NCBI RefSeq assembly: GCF_014595975.1 | Contig: NZ_JABWGQ010000039.1 | Location: 62,001-126,000, forward strand | Length of the DNA: 64,000 nt | Direction: 5' to 3' | From: Sphingopyxis sp. LK2115 | GTDB taxonomy: Bacteria > Pseudomonadota > Alphaproteobacteria > Sphingomonadales > Sphingomonadaceae | Translations under genes and position numbers: made by a program | The notes under the pieces: model-generated | Told to the model about the DNA's origin: nothing | What the model saw: the letters and a program-made list of their open reading frames with translations, nothing else | Databases searched by the model: none | Shown here: positions 17,986-28,700 of the stretch, in pieces | How positions within the stretch are numbered: the stretch's first letter is position 1 | How the letters are laid out: each line of letters opens with the position of its first letter

Positions 17986-19046
17986 TCTCCGCTCTCCTTT
18001 ATGGCGACGTCAAATTCACCGCCTTGCTGGCGCGCCATCATGCGCGAGGCGCGGCTGGTTTCTTCGGGTTCGGGGATCGCCAGTTCCCAGCCCAGCGACG
18101 GGTCGAGCCGGCCGCCGATGTCGTTGTCGGCGCGGCGATCCTGCACGGCTTCGAGCGGATTGGCTGACGACGCCTGGATCAGGCCTTGCCGGTCGTTCCC
18201 CTCGTGCTGCCGCATCACCGCGCTGCGCGCCAGGATCGTCGGGATCGCCTCGACCCCGCTGTAGCGACCCGAAAATGCACCCGGCATGCCCCATTTGCCG
18301 GGCCAGCGATAAAAGATATGTGCGCCCAGTTGTGCGATCTTGACCAGCTTCGGCGCCCAATAGGGCGACACATAATTGGCGTGATAGTGGGTCGCATGAC
18401 CAACCGACGGTTCGACATAGCCCGCGAGCGCGGCGCGCGCGATCTCTTCGGCCTCTCGCCATTTTGCCGGGTTGGGGCGCCGATTGAGCGACCCGTCGCA
18501 GGTGAAGCTGAACTGGCAAACCGGGCGATTGACGCCCTGATAGACGACGCCGCAGATTGATTTGGGAAAAGCAGGGTGCAGGGTGCGGTTGATGACGACC
18601 TGCGCCACCGCGCGCCGCCCGGCAATCGGTTCGTAAGCCGCCTCGAAATAGACCGCCTGTGTCAGGCAGCGCAGCGCCGTCAGCGCCGCCCTTTGATCGA
18701 CCGCCACCGGGTGGAATGGCCGCGCCGAAACCACCGGGCCGGTGGAGAAGGGGATTGCCTGATTGCGCGTCATCGCCGTTTCGGGTGCCTGGACCGGCAT
18801 CGCCGCAGGATCTTCGGTCAGCTTGATAAGCCGCACCATTTCGGGATCGGTGATCATCGGTGCGTCGTCGCCGCTGCCGTAGGTGGCAATTGGCGCGTCG
18901 CCGTCCAGAAAGTCGGCCACATGCGCCCACATCGTCCGTGACGTCAGCAGCGTCACGACCACTGCCATGATGACCAGCCACATGATAGTGCGGCGGTTGT
19001 CGTCCTGAGCGACCGTGCCATATCGCCTCGCGGTTGCGGCGGTCAT
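17982..19046 (-). CDS. SleB-type cell wall hydrolase inside the secretion operon
   Basis: The 354-residue protein has a single membrane segment (IMWLVIMAVVVTLL, residues about 21-35), which should anchor it with the catalytic part in the periplasm. The hydrolase_2 (SleB-like) domain spans about residues 118-245: LTQAVYFEAAYEPIAGRRAVAQV carries the expected catalytic Glu in the YFEA motif, followed by VVINRTLHP and CQFSFTCDG. SleB enzymes cleave peptidoglycan, in spores as lytic transglycosylases. Its gene overlaps both the ABC transporter and the HlyD gene by 4 nt, so it is co-translated with the exporter. It may open the peptidoglycan for the channel or adhesin (inference). The C-terminal 100 residues have no known match. 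Confidence 0.88.
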   Translation of the reverse strand: MTAATARRYGTVAQDDNRRTIMWLVIMAVVVTLLTSRTMWAHVADFLDGDAPIATYGSGDDAPMITDPEMVRLIKLTEDPAAMPVQAPETAMTRNQAIPFSTGPVVSARPFHPVAVDQRAALTALRCLTQAVYFEAAYEPIAGRRAVAQVVINRTLHPAFPKSICGVVYQGVNRPVCQFSFTCDGSLNRRPNPAKWREAEEIARAALAGYVEPSVGHATHYHANYVSPYWAPKLVKIAQLGAHIFYRWPGKWGMPGAFSGRYSGVEAIPTILARSAVMRQHEGNDRQGLIQASSANPLEAVQDRRADNDIGGRLDPSLGWELAIPEPEETSRASRMMARQQGGEFDVAIKESGE

Positions 19047-21229
19047 GATGCGGCTCGCTGGGCAAGGATTTCGTCGCGCGGCCCGTCGGCAACGATCCGC
19101 CCGTTATCCATGACGATCAGCCGGTCGACCAGGCCGAGCACTGTCATCCGGTGCGTCGCGATCACCAGCGTCTGCGTCGACGGGATCGCAGCCTGCAGCC
19201 GATCGACGAAATGCTTTTCGGTCTGGCTGTCCATCGCACCGGTCGGTTCGTCGAGGAACAGCAGATGCGCCGGGCTCATCAACGCGCGGGCGAGCACCAG
19301 AAAGCTGCGCTGCCCGCCCGACAGGCGCGCTCCGCGTTCGCCGATATGAAAATCGAACCCCGCCGTGTCGCGGCCCAGGAATTCGTCGGCACCCGACCGG
19401 TGAACCGCGTCGATGATGGTCGCGTCGTCGGCGTCGCTGGCACCGATCATCAGATTTTCGCGCACCGTCCCGCTGAACAGTTCGGCATCCTGCCCGACAA
19501 AGCGCAGCGTCGAGCGCAGGTCGTGCGGATCATATTGGCGGCTCTCCAGGCCGTCGATCCGGTAGCTGCCGCTGGTGGGATCATAAAGGCCGCACAGCAG
19601 GCGACCGAGCGTCGATTTACCTGACGCGACACGACCGATCAGGCCGACGCGTTCGCCGGGTTCGATGACCAAGCTGATATCGGCGAGCGATTCCCGTTCG
19701 GTATCGGGATAACGAAAGCTGACATGGTCGAGCTGTAGCCGCCCGTTGCGGACTTCGGGGGTGATCGACCGGCTGCCCTTGTCGCGCTCGTCATCCTGAT
19801 CCATCAGCTGTTGCAGGCTGCTCAGCGTGACGAACGCCTGTCGTCCGCGCGTCATCAAAAAGGCGAGCTGGCCGACCGGGGCGAGCGAGCGGCTCGCAAG
19901 CATGACGATCGCGATGATCGCCCCCATTGAAATGCTGCCGGCATTGAAAAGGTAGAAACCGCCGATGATCAGCGCGATACCGGTCGCCTGCTGGCACAGC
20001 GTCGCCAGGTTGACAGCGGTCGCGGTCAGCTTGCGCATTTCCTCCTGCGTATAGGCATTGGATGCCGACAGCCGTCGCCATTTGCCGAGCATCCGGCCTT
20101 CGGCGCGGCAGGCCTTGACGGTTTCCAGGCTGCCGATCGTTTCGACCAGCGTCGTCTGCAACATGCTGGCGTCGACCTGCGCGTCGGCAACGGCGGCGCT
20201 CATGCGTCGCTGCAACGCCCAGCCTATCGCCAGCATGACGGCCATCGCGACGATCGGAATGACCGCAAGCCAGCCGCCGAGCACCGCGATCAGCGCTACG
20301 AACACCGCCAAGAACAGGATGTCGGTGATCAGCACCACGGTGGTCGAGGCAAAGAAATCGCGAACCTGTTCGTAGTCGGTCACGCGCCGGGCTAGGGCGC
20401 CGGTGCTGCCGCGCTGGGTCGCCAGCGGCAGGTTCAGCACCTTGTCGAGCAAGCGCTGCGACAGGCGCGCGTCGATCCCGCGTCCGACCTCGTCGATCAA
20501 CCCGGTCCGTGCCAGCCGCAGCCCATATTCGACCGCGATCGCGAACAGCGCACCCAGCGCCAGCATCCACAGGCTGGCCGCCGCCTTGTTGGGAATAATG
20601 CGGTCGTACACATTCATCGTGAACAACGGCATTGCAAAGGCGAGCAGATTGATCAGCAGCGATGCGAACATCACATAGCCATATTGGCTGCGCTCCTTCC
20701 ATACCTCGCTCCAGAACCAATGCTGTTTTGTCGCCTGATCCCACGGGCGTTCGCGGGCCGTTTCGCTGGCGGGGTCAAGGCGGACGATGACGCCCTGTCC
20801 CGAATAGGCGGCGTCGAGCAGGCGGCGGTCGATTTGCAGGTCGCTGCGCGCACGCGGCAAGCGGACCCAGCAGCTGTCATTGTCCATCGCGGTCAGCACG
20901 ATGGGTCGTTCGTCGGCGAGCAGCAGGATGGCGGGAACGTCGTGTTCATTCCACGCCGACAGCGGTCGCCGCACGAGATGGCATCGCAGCCCTATGGCGT
21001 CGAGCGCGTGGTCGAGCTGGTCCAGCGGCACCAGGCCATCTTCGTCGAGCGCGAGCCCCTTTTTGACGCGAAGGTCAGAGAAGGGACGTTCGAACAGCGT
21101 GGCGATCGCCGCCACGGCATCGAGCAATTCGTCCCCCTGCGCCGGGGTGCTGCGCCATGCTTCAAAACCCGTGGCGGGCGAGGGCCGGCGCGACCGCCGC
21201 GCCCCGCGGGCGTCGGCCGGATAGTTCAT
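19043..21229 (-). CDS. Type I secretion ABC transporter with C39-like domain (LapB-like)
   Basis: The 728-residue protein has an N-terminal C39-like domain (about residues 30-150) that lacks a recognisable catalytic cysteine motif, so it probably binds rather than cuts substrate, as in HlyB and LapB. A six-helix membrane domain covers about residues 180-460. The ATPase domain has Walker A GRVASGKST (532-540), signature LSGGQ (636-640), Walker B LLFLDE (656-661) and switch histidine in ATHRM. It drives export of the giant adhesin encoded at the head of the operon. The gene overlaps the upstream TolC gene and the downstream hydrolase by 4 nt each. Confidence 0.94.
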   Translation of the reverse strand: MNYPADARGARRSRRPSPATGFEAWRSTPAQGDELLDAVAAIATLFERPFSDLRVKKGLALDEDGLVPLDQLDHALDAIGLRCHLVRRPLSAWNEHDVPAILLLADERPIVLTAMDNDSCWVRLPRARSDLQIDRRLLDAAYSGQGVIVRLDPASETARERPWDQATKQHWFWSEVWKERSQYGYVMFASLLINLLAFAMPLFTMNVYDRIIPNKAAASLWMLALGALFAIAVEYGLRLARTGLIDEVGRGIDARLSQRLLDKVLNLPLATQRGSTGALARRVTDYEQVRDFFASTTVVLITDILFLAVFVALIAVLGGWLAVIPIVAMAVMLAIGWALQRRMSAAVADAQVDASMLQTTLVETIGSLETVKACRAEGRMLGKWRRLSASNAYTQEEMRKLTATAVNLATLCQQATGIALIIGGFYLFNAGSISMGAIIAIVMLASRSLAPVGQLAFLMTRGRQAFVTLSSLQQLMDQDDERDKGSRSITPEVRNGRLQLDHVSFRYPDTERESLADISLVIEPGERVGLIGRVASGKSTLGRLLCGLYDPTSGSYRIDGLESRQYDPHDLRSTLRFVGQDAELFSGTVRENLMIGASDADDATIIDAVHRSGADEFLGRDTAGFDFHIGERGARLSGGQRSFLVLARALMSPAHLLFLDEPTGAMDSQTEKHFVDRLQAAIPSTQTLVIATHRMTVLGLVDRLIVMDNGRIVADGPRDEILAQRAAS

Positions 21230-22623
21230 GTGGGATCCCGCATTGCTTCGGGGTTCATTTCCGGGGTCGGCCTGACCTTGAAGCGTTCGCGCGCGGTCGC
21301 CGCGGCCGCGGCAGGTGGCTGGACATCCATCGCCGCGAGCAGGTCGTTGAGCGCCGCGAGCAGTTTGAATTCCGCATAGAATTGCGCGAATTTCGCGGTT
21401 TCGGTGCGAACCTGGACGTTGTAGCGCGTGTTTTGTGCGTCAAGCACGTCGAGCAGCGAGCGGCGCCCAACATTGAACTGGGCGCGGTATGAGCGCAGCA
21501 ATTCGTCCGAAACCCGGCTTTGCTCTTCCAGCTCCTTTACCAGCTTGCCTTGCGCGTCCCAAGTGTTCCACGCGACGCGCACATCCTCTTCGGCTTCACG
21601 GATCATTTGATCCATCCGATGACGTGCTTCCTTTTCGCGCCGATGCATCTCCTGCACCTTCGACCGTTTTAGGCCGCCGTTAAACACGTCCCACCGCAGC
21701 ACCAGTCCGGCGCGCAGATCATTGGTCTCGCCGCGAAATCCGTCGATGTCGTCGCCAATTCGCGCGTTGCCTTCGATCGCCAGCGTCGGCGACATTTCGG
21801 CTTTGGCCTTGCGCACCAGCGAATGAGCCGCATCAAGGTCGGCTCGCGCTTCGAGCACGCGCGGGTTGCGCTCGCGGGCGCGGGCCAGCGCATCCTCGAG
21901 CGTCGCCGGTATGCTGCCGGCAAGGGACGGCGGCAATACGGCGCCATCGACGAGGTCAAGCCCGGTCAGGGTGCGGAACGAGGCCAAGGTGTTGACGAGG
22001 TCGAGATTGGCTTCGGTTACCCGCGCCCGGGCTGCCTGCTGGCGTTCCTCGGCTTGCTGCTGGTCGGCGATGCTCAGCGATCCCTTGGCGACCCCTTCGC
22101 GCAGGTCTGCGACCAGCTTGCTGTGGAAATCGATATTGTCCTCGGATGCCGCGACGATCCGCTGCTGCAACAGATAGTCGAGATACTGGCGCGTGACCTG
22201 GAGTGCGATGAACTGCGAGCGCTCCTCGACACGGAAGGCGGCGCCGTCCGTACGCGCCGCCTGACGCCGGACCTCGTTGCGCCGAACGCCGCCGTCGAAC
22301 AGCGTTTGTTCGACGTTCAGCGAGGCCTCCATCGGGTATAGCTCGTTGTCGGCGATGCCGAGCGCGCGGCGGGTGCTGTTTTCGAGGCGGCGAATGCCGA
22401 CCGACCCTTCAACCGAGATACGCGGGGCGAACAGTCGCTGGGCCTGTTCGCGTTCAAACTCGATCGCGGTCTTGTTCTCGACCGCCTGATTGATTTCGGG
22501 GTTGGTCTGGATCGCGGTTTCCACGGCGGTTTTCAGTTCGATCCGCTGGGTCCGGCCGGCATCGTGCGTCGCGACTAGCACGGCGGCGGTGAGCAACAAG
22601 GCTGCGGTACGAAGTTTCGGCAT
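21226..22623 (-). CDS. TolC family outer membrane channel (LapE-like)
   Basis: The 465-residue protein has a signal peptide (MPKLRTAALLLTAAVLVATHDAG region) and two outer-membrane-efflux repeats with the long alpha-helical, Gln/Ala/Glu-rich pattern of TolC, including the typical segments VETAIQTNPEINQAV near the start and the conserved FNVGRRSLLDVLDAQN near residue 395. It should form the trimeric outer-membrane duct of the type I exporter. It follows the adhesin gene by 100 bp and overlaps the ABC gene by 4 nt. Confidence 0.93.
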   Translation of the reverse strand: MPKLRTAALLLTAAVLVATHDAGRTQRIELKTAVETAIQTNPEINQAVENKTAIEFEREQAQRLFAPRISVEGSVGIRRLENSTRRALGIADNELYPMEASLNVEQTLFDGGVRRNEVRRQAARTDGAAFRVEERSQFIALQVTRQYLDYLLQQRIVAASEDNIDFHSKLVADLREGVAKGSLSIADQQQAEERQQAARARVTEANLDLVNTLASFRTLTGLDLVDGAVLPPSLAGSIPATLEDALARARERNPRVLEARADLDAAHSLVRKAKAEMSPTLAIEGNARIGDDIDGFRGETNDLRAGLVLRWDVFNGGLKRSKVQEMHRREKEARHRMDQMIREAEEDVRVAWNTWDAQGKLVKELEEQSRVSDELLRSYRAQFNVGRRSLLDVLDAQNTRYNVQVRTETAKFAQFYAEFKLLAALNDLLAAMDVQPPAAAAATARERFKVRPTPEMNPEAMRDPT

Positions 22624-22723
22624 TGTCAGTCCCCTGCATTTGTCCGGTCGAAGTCGAAGATCCTTCTGCGTGACCCTTCACCTGCGCCGGTGTTTCGTAA
22701 TGTTCTGCCTTTCCGCCCGTGGT

Positions 22724-25700
22724 TCAGGCGTGTCCGGCCGACGCCATTTGTTCGAGCTGCACCACGACATGCTGCTGCGCGAGATCGGCGATGAATGAAT
22801 GGCCCGATACGCCGTCGCCGATCCCGCTGATCGTTCCGCCGTCGCCCAGCATGATGCGGGCCAGCACCGGTTCGGCTGGCGTCGCCGGACCGAGCAGCGC
22901 GTCGAGTTCGACTTGCGGTCCCTCCAGCGCGGCGGCGACGATAGTGTCGAGCGGCGCGGCGGCCGTGTCGGCGACTGCCTGCGGCGGTAGCGCCATCTGC
23001 ATCTGATCGCTCACGGCGGCTGCCGTTGCTGGCTCAGGCGGCAGGTCGACCTCGGTCCCGGCGAGCAGATCCGAATATGTCGGGTCCACTGCCGCGCTAT
23101 CGGTCGGGTCGCTCTGTGCTTCGCGGCGATTATCGCCGTCCGTCTGCCGCTGGGTGTTTTCGGGCTCGATGCGAGCGGTCGCCGGGCCGGAGAAATATTC
23201 GTGGACCGACACGTCGGCCTTGGCAGCGGGCAAGGGTTCCGATTGCGGGGCTGCTTCGCTCGATACCTCGACCTGCTGGTTCGCAATGGCGGTGTCGCCG
23301 TCGCGCGTCGCGGGGAGGCGGGCAGCCAGCGGTGTCGCTGCGGCAAGCCCCGCCGCCAGCATCGCGGTCGCAACGCCTGCCGTGCCATTGGTCGCGGCAA
23401 TCCGTTGCTGGTCGGCAAAATTGGTGGCGAAAGCCGCGTCGGCGAGCTTGCCCGTGCTGCCATCGGCGCGGACGTAGAGCGCCTCACCCTTCACCTGCAC
23501 CTGTCCGTTGGCCGCGGTATAGGCCTGCCCGTCGGAAATCAGCGAAACGCTGATGATGCCTTCGCTAATCAGCGAGCGGAACTCCCCCGCGTCGGCGACA
23601 CCGTTGCTGTTGGCGTCCTGCCAGATCCCGAATTTCGCGAAATCGGTATCGGCGGCGTCGAGTTTGCCATCGCCATTGCTGTCATAGGTGGCCGCGAGCC
23701 CTTGCAGATCGGATAGGCCGGCGCCGCCGAACACCAACTCGGCGCCGTTGTTCACCTTGCCATCGCCATTTTTGTCGATCGCCAACAGGCCATCGTCGGC
23801 ACCGACCCAGGCGGTGGTTTCGGCAATGCCGTCGCCGTTATAATCAAAGCTTACCCCAGCGGCGTTCGAAACAAACTCGACCCCATCGCCGTCCAGATCG
23901 ACTGCGATCGGTGGCGCGAGCGCGGTGATGGTCACCGACAGGCTCGCGGTCGCGGTGTCGCCATCGCGGTCCGTGATGACATAGTTGAACACCTCGGTCG
24001 CGGTGACCGTGATCGGGCTCGGCGGCTGGTAATTATATTGGCCCGTCGCAAAGTTCAGCGTGAGCGTTCCGCCCATCGGCGTGGCGATCGCATTCAGCGT
24101 CGTTCCGGCAATGCTGCCACCGCTCGATACTGCGATGCTTGACGCGCCATCCCAGCTATAGGTGGTCGAACCGATGGTGATCGACAACAGGCGTCCGCCA
24201 TCGGCACCAAAGAAATCATTCGCGTCGAGATCGCCCGACACCGCCGACGGGACGATCACCGACAACAATGTCGCCACCAGATCGTCGAAATCATCGACAA
24301 GGATCGGTTCGTTGTTTGGCGCTGCGTTCAGGTCGACGTCACGCAGGCGCTGGATGTTGAGCGGTTGCAACGGATTGTTGTCGATGCCGATCGCGGTGAC
24401 GTTGACATTGTTGTTGTCGATAAAATTGTTCCACGCCGTCGCCGTCGCGGCGGTCAGCGAATTGGTGACCATCGGCGGGATACCGCCGAATTGCGTCTGC
24501 TGGTTCGGGTTCCCGTCGCTCAGGAAAAACACCTGGTTGCTTGCGCCGGGGATCGCGCTGAAATTGGCCAGCGCGGTCTGGATCGCGCCGGTGTAGTTGG
24601 TGTTGAACCCGATGTCGTCCTGTGACGGGCGCACGCCGCCTGCGGCGGGATTGAGCGAGTCGAGGTAGGCGTTCGCTTCGGCCGCCGTGGAGAATGCTTC
24701 CGAGGCGAACGAGCCTGACGAGAAGATCACGAATTTGATGGTGAGCGCGCCCGACGCCGCGCTATCCAGCTGCACAAGAGCGCCCTGAACGGCCTCCAGC
24801 ATGATGTTCAGTTCGCCATCGTCGATGCTGTCGCTGAAATCGAGGATGAACAGGGTGTTCACGTCCTGCATCGGCTGCGACGACGATCCGGTTTCGCCGG
24901 TGGCGGATGGCGCATCATCCTCGATCACGATCTGGATCGCCGATGCGTTGGTGGTCGTTGTCGTGCCGTCAGATACCGATACGGGGACGAAGAAATCCTT
25001 GAGGTCTTCCAGCGCGACAGTCGGGTGATCGACGGCGCGCGACAGCGTGACGGTGTAAGCTCCGTTCGATGCGAGCGTGACGCGGATGACTTCCGATCCG
25101 CCGACCGAACCGATCAGCGTGCCGGTGCCGACCCCGGCCCAGGTGACAGGGATCCCTCCTGCGGTCAGCACCGCGCCGGGGTTGCCCAGCGTTGCGGTCA
25201 GCGTCTCGCCCGCGTCGGCGTCGCCGATTGCCAGCGTGCCGCTGAAGGTCGTGCTGTTTGTCGTATCGAGCGTGGCGTTCGGCGCCGTATCGGGCAGTCC
25301 GTTCGGCAGGCCTTCTTCGGACACACGGGCGATCGCGGTACCGATCGTCGGTGCGTCGTTGGTCCCGAACACCGTGATCGTCAGCGTCGATCCGACCGAC
25401 AGCGATCCGTCGCTGATCGTATAGGCAAAACTTTCTGTCAGCGTCTGGCCACTGTCGAGCGCGTTGACGACCGGTTTGTCCTCGTCGAGCGTATAGGTGT
25501 AGCTGCCATTGGCGTTGATCACGAGCGTGCCGTAAAGGCCGACATAGGTGCCCGCCGAGGTGACGGTGATCGCCTCCAGATCGGGGTCGTTGTCGGCTAC
25601 GTCGGCAAAGGTGCCAAACGGCGCGCCGGGATGCGCGATGTCCTGCAGGACATTGCCCGACGCGCTCGGGTCCGAACCGCTGACGCCGTCGAGCACCCAA

Positions 25701-28700
25701 TTGGTATCGGCACGCGCGATCGGGAAATCATTGGCTCCGGTGATCGAAATGGTGATCGTCGCTATCGACGTATCGCCGTCTGCATCGCGCACCGTATATT
25801 GGAACGTGTCGGTCAGCGTCTCGTTGGAGTTCAATGCAATGACCGCCGGGTCATTGGGGTCGAGATCGTAGCGATAGCTGCCGTCGGCGGCGATCACGAT
25901 CGAACCATAGTCCCCCGCAAGCGCAGCGCCGATTGTTCCGGTCGTCGACCCGAACGCGACGCCGATCACGGTCAGTCCGCCATCGGCACCCGCATTGTCG
26001 GGCGAACCGTCCATACCGTTGACATCGCTGCCGCCGATGCCGGTCAGCACATTGCCGTCGGCAAAAATCTCGCCGTCGCGCGACACATTGTCCTCGTCGT
26101 GCACCGCCTGCGGCGCATCGTCGCGGATCGCGAACTGCCCGGTAATGTCGGCCGTCGCGCGCGCGGTGTCGCCGTCGCCGTCGGTTGCGATGGCAGTCAG
26201 CGTGATCAGATTGCTGCCCGACAGAAATTTCGTTTGATCGGGGCCGCTGTCGGGTGCGTGCACGATCGCGCGCGACTGGTCGAATGTGACCAGGCCGCCC
26301 GGCGCCACCGAAATGCGGAACACTTCGTGCGTCGATGTGCGGCCAAAGATCACGCCGCCCTCGATCGACAAGATAACCGGTTCGCCGGTGAGTGAGTCGA
26401 TCAGGCCGCTCGCCCCGGCGGTGACGCCCAGTTCATAGGTGACAAAGCCGGGGCCGTCGGCGCCGAAATCGGTCGTCCCGCTAAACAGCCCCGACAGATC
26501 GACCGTCGCATCGGCTGAAAAATTGCTTTCATCGACAGTCAGCGTCGCCGCCGCGCCACCGGCGGTGATCGAGGGGCCGTCGTCGGCAAAGCGGATGTTC
26601 CCGCCCAGATCGACTGCGACGGTATCCGAAATGCTGTCGCCGTCACGATCGACGATCGTCGCGGTACCGCGCAGTTCGACCAGATTGGCCGCCAGCTCGA
26701 CGAGCTGGGCGGCATAGTTGCTGGACGATCCCGGCAACGGATGGTCGATCTCGGCAAATTGGGTCAGCGTGACGACGCCGGTGGCGGCATTTACGGCGAT
26801 GGAGAAAATGGGCGTGCCGGCCGCGCTGCCGACGATCTCGCCGGAGACAAGGGCCAGCGTGACCGGCACGCCGTTGCTGGTCAGAGCGGAGGTCGCGGCC
26901 GCCGAGCCCAGCGCAAGGGAATAGGTCCAGGTGACCGCGCCCGCATCCGCGGGACCATCGGCACCGAAATTGACCAGTGAAGTCGTAAAGGCCGCCGAAA
27001 AATTGGCGGTTGCGACGTCGAACGCGCTGCCGCGCGTATCGGCGTCCTGCGTCGTCAGGATGATGCTGTTGGTGTCGGCGTTGGTCGCGTCGATCGACGG
27101 GCCGTCATCGCGGAACACCAGCGTGCTGCCGATCGCGACCAGCGCCGACGCCTGGTCGCCATCGCCGTCGGTCACCGTCGCAGTCAGCCGAATGATCGTC
27201 GGCGACAAGGTCGCCGGATCGTCGGGGTTGGTGGCATCGGGGTGACGGATGGCGCGGATCTGGTCGAGCGTGGCCTGTCCGTTGGAGGCGATGGTCAGCC
27301 GGAAAGCAACCGTCGACGGCGAATCCTGCAACCGTCCCTCGACGACATTGCCGATCGCCTGCAGGATGATCTTCGACCCGGTGGCGACGTCGACCAGCCC
27401 GGTGGCCGTTGTCACCTCGAAGGCATAGCTGACGCTGCTGCCTTCCTGATCGGCGCCGGTTACGATGTTGAACAGGCTGGCGAAATTGGCGGTCGCATTC
27501 AGCGTCAGATTCGTTTCGTCGACCGTCAGCAGTCCCGCGGTCGGCGACAAGGCCGTAATCGACGGCACGTCGTCCGACACCGAAATATTGACCGTGCCCG
27601 CGACCTGATCGCCGTCGGCATCGGTCGCCACCACCTCGATCGAACCCAGATCGACCAGATCATCGATCGTCGTATCGGGATGCAGATCATAGTTATGTTG
27701 CAGCGTGACGGTTACCGTCGCGACGTTGCCCGACAGGCTGAGATCGATCACGACCACCGGATTTTCGTCGGCGTCCCGGCCGATGATCTGGTTGTCCGAT
27801 TCCAGCGTCCAGTTGAGCCCGCCGTCGAGTGTCGAAATGTCGCCAAAGCCGATCGATGCGATGACATCGGATCCCGGTGTGAACACGATGTTACCGCTCG
27901 ACGTGACCGGCTGCATTGGCGACGGCGTCGAACCGCTTTCGAGATGCTGGTCGTCGACGGTCAACTGGATCGGGCCGCTTGCCGTCGGCAGGCTGCCGTC
28001 GGCAAGACGGATTTGTTGCACCGCCGACGACTGGTCGCCGTCGCCGTCGGTGATCGTGTAAGTGAAATCGGCGTGGATCGGAAACACGCTGACCTGCGGC
28101 ACCGGATCAAAGCTCCAGGCGCCGTTGGCCTGGAATGTGTAGGTGCCGTTGGCGTTGCTGAAACTTGTGATGCCGGTTGCGGCGATTGGCACCACGGCGC
28201 TGCCGATGGCTACCGAGGTCACCGTCGCTCCGTCGGCGCCCTGCGTGTCGTTCGTCAGCAGATTGCCCGTGATTGCGGGCGCGTCTTCGGCGACGGTAAT
28301 CGACGGGGCGGACCGTGCGACCGGGACATCGTCGATCACATCGATGACGATGATATTCTGGGTCACGTTCCCGAATGCGTCGGTGACATTGTAGGTGAAG
28401 GTTTCGACTGCGGCGACAAGGTTGGTGCCATTGTTCGCAGTCACCCCGTCCACCGTGCTGGTCAGCGTATAGGAATAGGTGCCATCGGGATTGAGCGTGA
28501 AGGTGCCATGCGTGCCGATGCCGTTGCCGACCAGGCTGAATTGCAGCGGGCCTGTGCCCCCCGCGACATTGTCGTTGAGATCGCCCGACACCGTTTCCGC
28601 ATCGCTGTCCGGATTGCTGCCCGTGGCAAGCGCAGCTTCGTTGACCTGCAGCTGCACTGCCTCGGCCGACAGTCCGGCGTCGCTCAGGCGAATGGTCAGC

